A stretch of DNA of 49,844 bases from Mycoplasmopsis felifaucium ATCC 43428 (GTDB taxonomy: Bacteria; Bacillota_I; Bacilli_A; Mycoplasmatales; Metamycoplasmataceae): the NCBI RefSeq assembly GCF_000687775.1, contig NZ_JHXS01000006.1:1-49844 (forward strand), written 5' to 3'. Of this stretch, positions 7,816 through 18,432 are shown one piece after another. The notes under the pieces were generated by a model. That model did not search any database and was not told the DNA's origin. It saw nothing but the letters and a program-made list of their open reading frames with translations. Within the stretch, counting starts at the first letter, position 1, and every line of letters starts with the position of its first letter. Both the position numbers and the translations under genes were made by a program.

Positions 7816-9636
7816 ATGAACAAAATTGAAAATGTAATAATTTTTGCTGCCGGTAAAGGCACTAGAATGGCACCTTTAACACAATATCTTCCAAAACCAT
7901 TAGTACAAGTTAATGGTGAAGCTATGATTGAAAGAAATATTCGTTTCTTACGTAAAGCGAAGATAAAAAATATTTATATTGTTGTTGGATATTTGAAAGA
8001 TCAATTTAAATATTTAGAAAAAAAATATCAAGTTAAGTTCATAACTAATGATGACTATGATAAATATAATAATATCTCTTCGCTTGCTTACTCATTAAAT
8101 AAATGAGGCAACACTTTATATATTGAAGGCGATTTATATCTCAAAGAAGACATTATTCCAAGTATTGTGAATATTGTTGAAAATGAAAATCAATCAATTA
8201 CCTTTGGTCAAGAATGTTTAGAACACAAAAGCGAATGAGTTTATGAAACAGATGATGATGCTAATGTTCTAGGTCATAAATTAGTAAAAGATGCTTATAG
8301 TCAAAGCATTTGAAGCGGATTTTTATATATAAATAAAGAAACTGCTGAAGAAATGAAATCTAAGTTCAAAACCTTCTATGCAATTGAAGCTAATAAAGAA
8401 AAATATTTTGAACAATTTTTATGAACTTTAGATAAGAAACTTAAACATATTCAAATTTTCAATTCACCTATAAGTGAATTAGATAATTTCAACGATTTAT
8501 TGAAAATTGATTCAAGATACGCCAACCATTCAACAACTTTATTATTTACGCCTGGACCAATTAATAACTATCAAGAAGTTAGTGAAATTTTATCAAGTGC
8601 TGTTTTACACCATAGATCGCCATTGTTTAAATATTATTTAGATCAAACAACCAATTTAATTAAAGACTTCTTTAAAACAAAGAATGGATTACCTCTATTT
8701 GTTACTTGTTCAGCAACAGGAGCTATGGAAGCGATTGTTGTCAATTTAGTTGAACCTGGAGATAAAATTCTTTTAATTGAAGCAGGAGATTTTGGTAAAA
8801 GATTTCAAATTATGATTGAAAGATTATGCCAAAACAACTTAAATTTAGATATTTTAAGTTATCCTGATGGTGAAACATATATTATTAAGGATGTAGAAGA
8901 AAAACTTAAAAATAATAAATATAAATCAGTATTCATTACACATCACGAAACATCAACTGGTGTTGTTCACGACGTTAAAGCCGTTGGGGAATTAATTAAA
9001 AAATTGTCTCCAGAAAGTCTATATATTGTTGACACTACAAGTTCATTTATTCATGAGGAAATTGAATTTGATAAGTGAGGAATTGATGCAGCTATAGGAA
9101 CTAGTGGAAAAGCGTTTTGTGTTATGCCTGGTTTAAGTTGTGTATGTTTATCTAAAAAAGCTATTGAAGTAGCAAGAAATAACAAGAACTATAAATTCTA
9201 TTTTGACTTGCCAGCTTATGTTGATTATTATACAAATCAACGTTCAACACCATATACACCTGCTTCAAGTATTCTAATTGCAATAAATGCTGCTATGAAG
9301 GTTATGAAAAACCAAACAATTCAAGCAATAAGAAATAAACGTAAAAGAGTTTATGAATATATACGTAAAGAACTTAGAAAATTACACTTTACTGATGTTG
9401 TTGATGATGTTCATATGACACACGGATTATTAGTAATGGAAATTCCTAATGGTTATGATGCTGAAATTTTAAGAAATATTATTGATTACAAGAATAATAT
9501 TTACTTTGAGTTAGGCCGTCAAGAGAGAAGAAAAACTCAAATTCGTGTAGGTATTCCTAATGTAATTGATATGGATAAGGCTAAATTACTTGTTGAGGCA
9601 ATTAAGAGTAATTTACCTGATTCAAAAATTAGATAG
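7816..9636 (+). CDS. Fusion: LicC/PntC-like cytidylyltransferase + 2-aminoethylphosphonate-type aminotransferase
   Basis: A 606-residue two-domain protein. Residues 1 to about 230 form a nucleotidyltransferase: IIFAAGKGTRMAPLTQYLPK binds CTP, followed by KPLVQVNGEAMIERNI and IEGDLYL (metal site). Residues about 235-606 form a fold-type I class V aminotransferase: LLFTPGPINNY, HHRSPLF, FVTCSATGAMEA, IVDTTSSF and GTSGKAFCVMPG, whose Lys should carry PLP; these are the marks of 2-aminoethylphosphonate:pyruvate aminotransferase. Fusions of this order are known as PntC-AEPT in phosphonate-making bacteria, where the protein makes aminoethylphosphonate and activates it as CMP-AEP. The adjacent LicD transferases would use such a donor. 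PEP mutase and phosphonopyruvate decarboxylase are not in this window. A choline- or ethanolamine-phosphate substrate remains possible for the first domain. Confidence 0.85.
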
Positions 9637-9707
9637 TTTATTTAAAATACCTATAAAACAGTTGAATTATATAAAATAAAACAATTTATTAAGTTTAGTT
9701 GTTATGC

Positions 9708-9713
9708 TATAAT
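9708..9713 (+). promoter_or_regulatory. Extended -10 promoter of rimP-nusA operon
   Basis: TATGCTATAAT provides an extended -10 (TG one base upstream of TATAAT). The transcript would begin near 9720 and include the leader hairpin at 9745-9764. Confidence 0.6.
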
Positions 9714-9744
9714 TAAATAGATCGTAATTATACATATAACATAC

Positions 9745-9774
9745 GAGTTGGAGTAATCCAACTCTTTGTTATTT
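9745..9774 (+). terminator. Leader terminator (attenuator) upstream of rimP-nusA
   Basis: GAGTTGG (9745-9751) pairs with CCAACTC (9758-9764), loop AGTAAT, followed by TTTGTTATTT. It lies between the promoter and rimP, so part of the transcripts should end here. Because nusA is in the operon, feedback by NusA is a reasonable inference. Confidence 0.7.
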
Positions 9775-9786
9775 AATAGGAGATAA

Positions 9787-10218
9787 ATGAACTGAAAAAC
9801 ATTTTTAGTGGACAAATTTAAAGAACAAATTAAAGATGTCAAAATAACAAATGAATTTGGTGCACAATGTTTAGATATTTGTGTTAATACTACTGATTTA
9901 ACTGAATTAGACAGGCTAAGTGGCGAAATAAACAGTTTCATAGACAATTCTGGAAAAGAATTAAATTATGATGTTGTTTCAATCCATTCACCAGGTTTTG
10001 ATACTGACTTAAATGTGGAAGATTTAGCTAACTACATTGACAGTGATTTAGAATTTAAATTAATCAAAAATATTGATAAAAAAGACTTATATATTGGCAA
10101 ATTAGTAGAAGTTAATTCAAATATTGCTAAAGTAAAATGAAACTGCAAAGGGCAATTTAGAACAGTTGAAATTCCTTTCGAAAATATTAAAAAAGTTTCA
10201 TTATATTTCAAGTTTTAA
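9787..10218 (+). CDS. rimP: Ribosome maturation factor RimP
   Basis: RimP assists 30S maturation. The 143-residue protein is assigned partly by position, directly before nusA, and partly by its features: an N-terminal acidic alpha/beta domain with LTELDRLSGEINSFID (the C-L-SxxIxxxLD region of the family), HSPGFDTDL where the family has SSPGLDRPL, and a C-terminal SH3-like part (IGKLVEVNSNIAKVKW, VEIPFENIKKV). TGA codons at 9793-9795 and 10138-10140 are Trp. The ATG at 9787 follows ATAGGAGAT. It is more divergent than most RimP proteins. Confidence 0.85.
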
Positions 10219-10228
10219 GGAGATTATT

Positions 10229-11848
10229 ATGAAAAAAAATAATGTATTAAACAGCGATAAAATGTGATTTCAAATAATCAAAGGATTAGTTGAAAAAGAA
10301 GATATCCCAATGGATAAATTAATCAAAGTTTTACAAGATGAAGTTACAAGAATTATTCAAAAACACCTAGACCCAGAAGCTGAAATAGTTTTTGAATTAG
10401 ATGAAGAAAAAGAAGAAGTAAGAGTTTATAACTTAAAAGCACCTGTTGTTTCTGATGAATACTATGAAGAATTAGTTTCTTTAGACCCAACAAACTCATT
10501 AATTTATGTTTCTGAATCTGAAGCAAAAAATATTGATCCAGAAAACTGCCAAGACGGGGATGAAGTTAAAGTTAAAATTGATCTTTTAAACCTTAAAGAA
10601 GGCAAAAAAGAGAATAAAAATAATGTTTTAGTTGCAATTAAATCGTCAATTCAACAAGCAATTAAACAACTTAAGAAACAAGAAATTTTTGACAAATTCT
10701 CACATAGAATTGGCGAAAACATCAAAGTGGTTTTCACAACAAGAAATACAAATGGATCTTGAAATGTTCAAATTTTAGAAGATGGGACTCCAGCATATTT
10801 ACCCGTAAGTCTTATTAGCACTAAAAGAAATATCAACCCAGGAACAATCTTACCTGTTGTTATTGAAAGCGTTGAAAATGATGCAAAATTAAATCAAATT
10901 GTTGTCTCGTTAGACTCTCCAAACATAATTAGCGAAATCTTAAGAAACTCAATCCCTGAAATTCATGATGGTTTAATTTCTATTTCGGCTATGGAAAGAA
11001 TACCTGGTGAGAGAACAAAAGTTGTATTTGAATCTAAAGCGGGCTTATCATATGATGAAATTTATGGAGCAATAATGGGCAAAGAATCTTCAAGAATTCA
11101 AACTATCATTGCTGAAATGAATAAAGATTTATCAAATCCAAAAGACTTTGAAAAACTTGATATTATCATTAATACAGATAATTTAATTGAAAAAATAACA
11201 AGAGCAATGGCACCTGCTAGTGTTATAGATATTGTTCAAAAAGATGCTAAATCATACTATGTTATAGTGTCAAAAGACAATTTACCTTTAGCTATAGGTA
11301 AAAAAGGAACAAATTCACTTTTAGCTTCTAAAATTTCTGGTGTTTACTTAGATGTTATTACAACAGATAAGGCTGATGAATTAAAACTTCAATACAATAA
11401 AACAAATCTTAATTTAACTAAAACACCTGTGAAAAAGTACTCGAGACCACAAGCGGAGAAATCTTCAGTTCATACTACCAAGAGAACTTCAAGAGCGGTT
11501 TCAAATATTCCTATGAGTTTAGATGGTTTTGATGAAGATATTAGAACATACCAAGAACAAGAACACGACTTATTCTCAACAAATGAGTTCGAAAATCTTG
11601 ATTTTGATGAATTATTAAAAAAACACATTGAAAATGATGAATGATCTTCTAATGATGATGAAGAACAAGAAACAATAATTGAAGATACAGAATCCTCAAC
11701 AAGCGATGAAAAACTTAATGTTAAAGAATATCAACAAGCTAAAGAAACTCTTAAAAACTTTAAGGTCGATAACGACCTTAAATCATTTGGTTTAGATGGT
11801 GAAATTGACTTCGGAGAATTTCAAGACGAAGATGACTGAGAAGTTTAA
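10229..11848 (+). CDS. nusA: Transcription termination/antitermination factor NusA
   Basis: NusA binds RNA polymerase and modulates pausing, termination and antitermination. The 539-residue protein has an N-terminal polymerase-binding domain (residues 1-125), an S1 domain, and KH domains with IPGERTKVVFESK and the GKKGTN loop (SKDNLPLAIGKKGTNSLLAS) near residue 355. The C-terminus, from about residue 400, is a mollicute-type acidic tail rich in Asp, Glu and Ser instead of the acidic repeats of enterobacteria. It starts at ATG 10229 after AAGGAG, 10 bases after rimP, and overlaps ylxR by 17 bases. Confidence 0.96.
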
Positions 11849-12128
11849 TAAGAATTACTCAAGGAAATGTATTGTTTCTGGCAATGTAAAACCAGAAAAG
11901 GAATTAATTAGATTTGACTATAATAAAAGTGAAAATATTATTAGACTAGATCTTAAAAGAGAATTAAAAGGCAGAGGAGCATATTTTATTCCTACTGTAT
12001 CTAATTGAGAAAATATAGTCAAACGTAAGGGTTTAAATAAAGCCTTTAGAACGCAAGTTTCCCAAAAAACCTATGAAACAATTGAAAAAGAACTGAAGGA
12101 GGCTAAATGTCTAAAAGAAATAGAATAA
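11832..12128 (+). CDS. ylxR: YlxR-family RNA-binding protein
   Basis: A 98-residue member of the DUF448/YlxR family, found between nusA and infB in many Firmicutes. It has the two family motifs: SRKCIVSGNVKPEKELIRF near the N-terminus and LKGRGAYFIP in the middle. The ATG at 11832 is chosen because it begins just before the RKC motif, as in the family, and uses AATTTCAAGACGAAG upstream. It overlaps nusA by 17 bases and infB by 22, so all three are coupled. The family binds RNA, and in some bacteria acts on RNase P or transcription. Confidence 0.9.
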
Positions 12129-13912
12129 CTAATGCAGAAGAAATTAAGAAACAAATTTCTGATGTTAAAACTGAAATTGTTGATGGAACATTCATTTTTA
12201 CTAATAAATTACCTTTAGGTGAATTTGCTAAAAAAATTAATGTTAATCCAAATGAACTTATTAAAACATTTTTTATGAAGGGTAAGTTCTATACAATTAA
12301 TCACGTTTTAGAAGAGGAAGAAATTGCTGAAGTATGTATTGAAAAAGGTTTAGATTTCAAAAAAGAAAATAATATTGATGCAGGTAATTTCTTAAATGAA
12401 GTTGTATTTGAGGATGATCCGAATTTACTTGTTAAAAGACCTCCTATTATTACCGTTATGGGTCACGTTGACCACGGTAAAACTTCTTTAATTGACTTTA
12501 TAAGAAAAACAAAAGTTGTTGAAACAGAAAGTTCTGGTATTACTCAACACACAGGTGCATACCAAATAGTTTATAAAGATAATAAAATTACATTTATTGA
12601 CACACCAGGGCATAAAGCTTTTAGTGAAATGCGTTCACGTGGTGCAAAAATTACTGACATAATTATTTTGGTTGTTGCTGCTGATGATGGTGTTATGCCT
12701 CAAACAATTGAGGCTATACAACACGCTAAAACAGCTAATGTTCCTATGGTAGTATTCGTTAATAAAATGGATAAACCTCAAAAAGATATTGAAAGAATTA
12801 AAAGAGAACTTCTTGAGGCTGATGTTACTGTTGAAGAGTACGGCGGGGATACACAAATGGTATTTGGTTCTGCCTTAACTGGTCAAGGGATTGATGATTT
12901 ATTTGATGCCATTTTACTTCTAGCAAATATTATGGACTTAAAAGCTAATCCTAACAGATACCCAATGGGAACTGTTATTGAAAGTAAAGTTGATAAAGGT
13001 GTTGGTAATGTTTCTACAGTTATTATTGAAAACGGAACCCTTTATAAATCAGACTTTATCGTCGCAGGTTCATGCTCTGGAAAAGTTAGATCTATGAAAG
13101 ATACAAACGGAAATAATATTGAAAGTGCATTGCCCGGAACACCTGTTGTGATTTCTGGTTTAAATTCTTCTCCTTTGGCTGGTGATAAATTTATAGGTTT
13201 TGAAGACGAAAAATATGCTAAAAAATTAGCTACACAAAAAGCTCAAATTGATAAAAATAATGTTTTATACGAAAGAACCCAGAACATCAATATTGACGAA
13301 GGCAAAAAAGTGTTTAATATAATAATTCGTTCAGACGTTCAAGGAACTGCTGAAGCAATTAAGAGCACTATTTCTACTATGGAAAATGAAAATGCAGCGA
13401 TTAGAGTTATAGCGGCCCAAGCTGGACAAGTTACAAGTAATGACTTATTATTAGCCCAAGCTTCTAATGCGACTATTATTTCATTTAACATTAATGTACC
13501 AACAAGTATAAAACAAACAGCGAAAGAGCTTGATGTTAAAGTTTTATATTATGACGTTATTTATAAAATAACTGAAGATATTGAAAAAATTCTTGATGGC
13601 GAAAAACCAATTGTTTATGAAGAAAAGAAAATTGGCTCAGCACATGTTATTAAAACATTTTTCTATTCAAAAGTTGGGACAATTGCAGGATGTATGATGG
13701 ACGAAGGTGTTGTTAAAGCACATTGCAAAGTTAAAATTTTTAGAAATAGAAAAATGATTCATGCTGGACTAGTTGAAACACTTAAAAGAGAATTGAATGA
13801 TGCTAAAGAAGTTGAAAAAGGTAAAGATTTTGGGCTTCATGTTAAAAAATATAATGATATCAAAGAAGATGATATTTTAGAATTCTTTGAAGATGTGCCA
13901 GTTGCATCTTAA
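12107..13912 (+). CDS. infB: Translation initiation factor IF-2
   Basis: IF-2 is the GTPase that brings initiator tRNA to the 30S subunit. The 601-residue form is short, lacking the long N-terminal extension. It begins with the IF2N-like domain (about residues 20-70), then the G domain: [11 protein letters not shown] (G1), DTPGHKAF (G3), NKMDKP (G4), SALTGQG (G5). Domain II follows, then the C-terminal domains that bind fMet-tRNA. The start ATG at 12107 follows AAGGAGG inside ylxR. Position and spacing agree with a rimP-nusA-ylxR-infB operon. Confidence 0.98.
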   Translation: MSKRNRITNAEEIKKQISDVKTEIVDGTFIFTNKLPLGEFAKKINVNPNELIKTFFMKGKFYTINHVLEEEEIAEVCIEKGLDFKKENNIDAGNFLNEVVFEDDPNLLVKRPPIITVMGHVDHGKTSLIDFIRKTKVVETESSGITQHTGAYQIVYKDNKITFIDTPGHKAFSEMRSRGAKITDIIILVVAADDGVMPQTIEAIQHAKTANVPMVVFVNKMDKPQKDIERIKRELLEADVTVEEYGGDTQMVFGSALTGQGIDDLFDAILLLANIMDLKANPNRYPMGTVIESKVDKGVGNVSTVIIENGTLYKSDFIVAGSCSGKVRSMKDTNGNNIESALPGTPVVISGLNSSPLAGDKFIGFEDEKYAKKLATQKAQIDKNNVLYERTQNINIDEGKKVFNIIIRSDVQGTAEAIKSTISTMENENAAIRVIAAQAGQVTSNDLLLAQASNATIISFNINVPTSIKQTAKELDVKVLYYDVIYKITEDIEKILDGEKPIVYEEKKIGSAHVIKTFFYSKVGTIAGCMMDEGVVKAHCKVKIFRNRKMIHAGLVETLKRELNDAKEVEKGKDFGLHVKKYNDIKEDDILEFFEDVPVAS

Positions 13913-13932
13913 TTACTATAAAAAGGATTAAT

Positions 13933-14454
13933 ATGGAAAAAATTGATCTTAAATCATATATTAGAGATATATTAAACTTCCCTAAAGCGGGTATTGTTTT
14001 TAAAGATATTTCACCTTTATTGGCTGACGGAAAAGCTTTACATTATACAATTCAAAAAATGTCTGAATATGCTCTGGATGTAGATGTTATTGTTGGTCCA
14101 GATGCAAGAGGCTTCTTATTTGGAACACCAACAGCGGCTTTTCTAAAAAAACCTTTTATCATGGTTCGCAAACCAGGGAAATTACCTGGAGAAGTTATTT
14201 CAAGAGCTTATGACTTAGAATACGGTAATAACGTATTACAAATTCAAAAAGGTTTTATAAAGCCTGGTCAAACAGTTGCTATTGTTGATGATGTTTTAGC
14301 AACTGGCGGAACAACTAGAGCTATTGTTAAATTATTAGAAGAACAAGGAGCTATTGTTAAAAAAGTTATTCTTTTACTTGAACTTGAAGACTTAAATGGT
14401 AGACAAGCTTTAGAAGAAGAAAATATTGAAGTTGTTTCATTAATCAAATATTAA
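13933..14454 (+). CDS. apt: Adenine phosphoribosyltransferase
   Basis: APRT salvages adenine to AMP with PRPP, important in mollicutes that cannot make purines. The 173-residue protein has FPKAGIVFKDISPLL near residue 17, VGPDARGFLFGTP, RKPGKLPGEV and the PRPP-binding motif VAIVDDVLATGGTT near residue 115. It begins 20 bases after infB behind AAAGGATT, probably as the last gene of that operon, and ends at a strong bidirectional terminator. Confidence 0.96.
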   Translation: MEKIDLKSYIRDILNFPKAGIVFKDISPLLADGKALHYTIQKMSEYALDVDVIVGPDARGFLFGTPTAAFLKKPFIMVRKPGKLPGEVISRAYDLEYGNNVLQIQKGFIKPGQTVAIVDDVLATGGTTRAIVKLLEEQGAIVKKVILLLELEDLNGRQALEEENIEVVSLIKY

Positions 14455-14458
14455 AATA

Positions 14459-14494
14459 AATGTTAACTTCCATTTTAGAAGTTAACATTTTTAT
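14459..14494. terminator. Bidirectional terminator between apt and fmt
   Basis: A 12-bp stem AATGTTAACTTC (14459-14470) and GAAGTTAACATT (14478-14489), loop CATTTTA, with T runs on the plus strand and A/T-rich flanks on the minus side. It serves the convergent genes apt and fmt. Confidence 0.85.
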
Positions 14495-15327
14495 TGCAAT
14501 TTTACACGTTTTTTACTTTCAAATTGATAATCTGTGGCGTAGACCGAACCGTCTGAAAAATCTATTTTTAAGGCATTTTTGACAAAATTCAATGTTGCAA
14601 AAAAGATTTTTACACGTTTATCATCTTTTAAAATATATGCACCAGGGTTCATTTCAAATGCTCTTATTTTATTTATAGCTTGTTGACAAGTTAAATCATT
14701 AGTAAGCAGAGCATCTTCTTTTGATAATTTAGGGCTTAGAGTTACTTTTGATTCATCTTGAGTAATTCTATTTAACTTTCCTTCATCAATTTTATTTATT
14801 CAATCAACAATATTATTTTTGGCTAGGTTTGAAATTTTATCAAATAGTGTGCTAGCAACATCAGTTTTTTCTATGTTACATTCAGCTGTTGCAAAAATAT
14901 CTCCAGCATCCATTTTATTTACCATTTCAATTAATGAAATTCCTGTTATGCTGTCATTATTTAATAACGAATATTGAATTGGAGCGGCACCTCTATATTT
15001 AGGGAGAAGAGAGCCGTGAATATTTAGATTTAATTTCTTAGCAATTTGTAACACAGAATCAGGTATAAATTGACCAAAAGCGGCTGTAATTAAGTAATCA
15101 TAGTCAAGAGACTTCAATTCTTCTTTTATTTGTCCAATTTTTTCAGGCTGAAAGCATTTTATTCCATATTTTTGAGCTAATTGTTTAGTGGGTGTAGGTT
15201 CAATTTTACGACCTCTAAGATTTATTTTGTCTGGTTGACTGATAATTCCAATAACTTCAAAATGCTTAATTATTTCTTCAAAAATTGGTACTGCAAAAGC
15301 AGGAGTTCCAGCTAATAAAATTTTCAT
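14491..15327 (-). CDS. fmt: Methionyl-tRNA formyltransferase
   Basis: Fmt formylates initiator Met-tRNA with 10-formyl-THF. The 278-residue protein begins MKILLAGTPAFAVPIF, has NINIHGSLLPKYRGAAPIQ-type catalytic block (NIHGSLLPKYRGAAPI near residue 105) and the Asp of KMDAGDI. One in-frame TGA at the 14797-14799 site is Trp. The C-terminal domain is short compared with the 310-residue norm. The ATG is 6 bases from a TAAAAT box (15334-15339 on the minus strand), so the mRNA is probably leaderless. The related peptide deformylase lies at 27032-27583 and lacks a key ligand. Confidence 0.95.
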
Positions 15328-15333
15328 ATATTA

Positions 15334-15425
15334 ATTTTAAACATAAAATTTGTAATGTTTGCAAATTCTTTTATATTAATCATAAATTAATATAATTTAA
15401 CTAACAAAAAAGTATAGGAGATAGT
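15334..15425. promoter_or_regulatory. Divergent promoters of fmt and the mutase/flippase fusion
   Basis: On the minus strand, TAAAAT (15334-15339) is 6 bases from the fmt ATG. On the plus strand, TATAAT at about 15387-15392 and a TAGGAG ribosome site precede the ATG at 15426. Confidence 0.5.
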
Positions 15426-18395
15426 ATGGCGATCAACCCGATTTATGAGAAGTGAAGTAAAAAATCTTCTTGAGATCCATCGTTTTATGAAAAACTATTA
15501 AGTTTTGGTAAAAAAAGCACTGAAGATGAAATTAATAAGGCATTTTCTGAAAGTCTTAAATTTATTAATAATAAAATTATTTCATCAATTGGAGTAGGAA
15601 CTCACTTATTAAATGAATTTACTGTAGCTGCTCTTAGTTATTCATATGTTTCGTTTTTAAAACTTAAAAATATTGAAGAAGGTTCTAAAATATTTTTATC
15701 TTTAGATAACTCGTTTGCATCTAACATTTATATGAATATTTTCGCTAGAGTTTTAAACGAATATTGCTATAAAACAGTTATTTTCAATGATTATGCAAAT
15801 ATTCCAATATCTCATACTAATTTAGGAAGTGAGAATTCCAATAGTGTTGCTAGTGTAATTTTTAAAGAATATGATAAGAATTCTAAAATTTTCCAAATTG
15901 CTTTTTTCTGATCTAATGGTTCGCCATTGTCTAATGAAGATATGATGCATATTTCATGAGAACTGCAATCAGTTGACTATCTAACTATTACTATTCCAGA
16001 TAAGGGTATTAGTTTTGAATATGATTATTCAGGTGAAAAATATTTGGAAGCACTTTACAATAAATATTCTAATAATCATTATTTGAATTCTAATTCTATT
16101 TTGAGTGGATTTGATTTTACAAATGTTTCTAATACAACCTTTTATGAAACGACTTTAAAAAAATTGGAATTACCTTATTTTGCTGTAAAAAGGCAGAAAA
16201 CAAAAATAATTTATAATGCCAGTGAACAGAAACATCTGTCAAAAGTTTATTGAGAATCACTTAGCCGAAAAAGTAAAGTTAACATAGTAATAAATACCGA
16301 AGGCACTGGCTTAAATCTAAATGTTAAATATAAATCTGTTTATAAATATTTTAAACCAGATGAAATTGCAGCATTATATTTAAACTTTTTAATTAACGAT
16401 GACCCTGATTTTGACAAATCTTACTTAAATAATTCGTTTTTGGCGAAAACGTACCAAGCCGGATCATTGACGCAATCTGTTGCATTAGAAAATAATATAG
16501 ATGTATGGCAATATTCAAATAGATCAGATTTATGGGTTTATACTGAAAAAACGAAAAAAAATTTATTGTTTGCTTTTACACATCACAACGAATTTGTGCC
16601 TAATAAAAGACTTTTTAATGGGTATGATTCTAATCATTTTGCTTTAGAGATTGTTAGAATGGTCAATTATTATTCTAAATTTAAAAATTTAACCCTTTTT
16701 GATGTTCTAACTGAACTTTATGCAAAATATAGTAGATTCCAGTTATCTGTTAAATCGTATTTGGCTGATTCTGGAGTTGCTAACAGATTTATTAATCGGC
16801 TAAATAATGTAGAAACTATAGCTAGTAAATATAACATTGTAAGAATTGAAGAGTTGAATAAAAAAGGTTCTGCTGATAATAAAATTCTTTATAAACTATC
16901 TTTTAAAAATGCTGAGAGTTGTATTATTGAATATTCTAAAATATTTAATCAGTTAAATATTTATTGTGAAACTGTTCAACAGAAAAAAGAAGAGAATTCT
17001 GAACTTATGATGGTAGTTAGAAACCGTGAAATAATTGATGGAATTATTGACTTAAAAGAAGATAATAATGTATCTAAATTAACAATTTGATCATTTGCAA
17101 AATATTTTATTTATTTTGCGATATTCATGGGAATAATTTTGTTCTTATTCTATTCGGTTTATAACCTAAAAGGTGATGGAGTTGGCGGAAGTCCAAAACA
17201 AGTATTTGATGCTTTTGGCAAAAAGTTATATACTGACTGAGATAAATTGGGCAACGTTAGAAGTGTTTCAAATGGATACATAGTAAGAAGTGCGTTTGCT
17301 TTTATGGTTTTTTCTGTATTCATATATTGTGGATTACAGGCGTTAATTTTTAAAAGAACAATTTCCTTACAAGGCTATAAAGTAAAGTGATCCGACTTGT
17401 ATATAGGATCATTTATAGGGGTAATTATTCAAACAATTACGCCAAAATCAATTGGTGGCGATATTGGTACATATTGATATTTAAGAAGAAGAAATATTCC
17501 TAGACCTGTATTATTTTCAACCATAATAGTTAACACATTCTTATGACAAATTGTTAACGTTTTAATGACACTAATTTTTGTTCCTACCGGCATTTATATT
17601 TTTCATAACTTTTTCAGTTCTCATTCTGTACAGTCAAATATTTTTATAATTATGCTTGTTCTAGGTTTAATTTTTGACACTGGTTTATCGGTTTTATTAT
17701 TAATTATGGCACTTAACAAAAAAATCCAAAAAATCTTAATTAAAGCCACAATTGCATTAATTGAATGATTACCTTTTGTTAAATCTTATGATTCGTTCGC
17801 TATTAAAGCTAAATATGAATATGAGTTATATGCATTAAATATGAGTATGAAGAAATGCTTTAAAAATATTGGTGTTTTCTTTGAATTATTAATTTATAAA
17901 TTAATTCCTTCATTAATAACTACAACAGCTATTTTTGGAAAAGCAATAGATATTATTCAGCCAAATGTTGCGGGTGGATTTTATATGAACTTAACAATTC
18001 AAAATTCATTAATTAGGGTATCTAATGCAATTAGTTTAACTCCTGGTGGAACCGGGACTGGAGATTATTTATATAAAGTTTTAGTAAAAGAATCTCTTCA
18101 AGGCACAGCATATGATGGATTTAATGCAAATCAAAATGCTTCTATTTTAACCGCTATGGGTACCTTTGGAACTGTAATTATTCCTTCAATTCTATCGGCA
18201 ATTTTATTAGTGGTTGTTTATTGTGGCGAAAAAAGGGTTGATTATTACAATAAAAAAATGAAAAATTATAATTTAGTAACTAACGCAACGATCTCTATGC
18301 CAAGAAAAACTAAAACTAATTACTATAAAATAGCTATGCCAATTTGTTTGGCTTTAACAGTGGCTTCGTTTATATCATTTATCTTTATTCATTAA
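15426..18395 (+). CDS. Fusion: degenerate phosphohexomutase-like domain + UPF0104/MprF-type flippase domain
   Basis: A 989-residue protein. Residues 1 to about 550 resemble mycoplasma phosphomannomutase/phosphoglucomutase: YEKW start, then SIGVGTHLLNEFTV where active enzymes have the MGxGTNRMN block, and FLSLDNSF where they have a YDSRxxS segment. The catalytic TASHNP loop is not recognisable. This half is therefore probably not an active mutase. From about residue 555 there are seven or eight membrane segments with the UPF0104 marks IQTITPKSIGGDIGTY and SLTPGGTGTGDYLY, as in the flippase part of MprF and in AglD/YbhN proteins. It may bind a sugar phosphate or partner protein and move a lipid or glycolipid. 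It is preceded by its own promoter and followed by a bidirectional terminator. At least ten TGA codons are Trp. Confidence 0.75.
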
Positions 18396-18398
18396 TAA

Positions 18399-18432
18399 AA
18401 AATGACTTAGTTAATAAACTAGGTCATTTTCT
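18399..18432. terminator. Bidirectional terminator
   Basis: AAAATGAC followed by an imperfect TTAGTT pairs with AACTAGGTCATTTT, loop AATA. It sits between the convergent fusion gene and the RNase HIII-like gene. Confidence 0.8.

Noticed and set aside
8104-9125. Apparent breaks in the cytidylyltransferase-aminotransferase gene and many others at TGA
   Set aside because: TGA is Trp here, shown by tRNA-Trp(UCA) and by TGA at conserved Trp positions; these are not frameshifts or nonsense mutations.
9651-9661. Recurring word CTATAAAACAG, also at 20773-20783 and 44806-44816 in intergenic DNA
   Set aside because: It also occurs inside genes (for example about 5926, 15768 and 27876) where it follows from common codons; no shared context or structure, so I do not call it an element.
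12635-12856. Minus-strand frame within infB and similar antisense frames in rplS, rsmD and the lipoprotein
   Set aside because: They lie fully inside well-supported genes and have no ribosome site or recognisable product.
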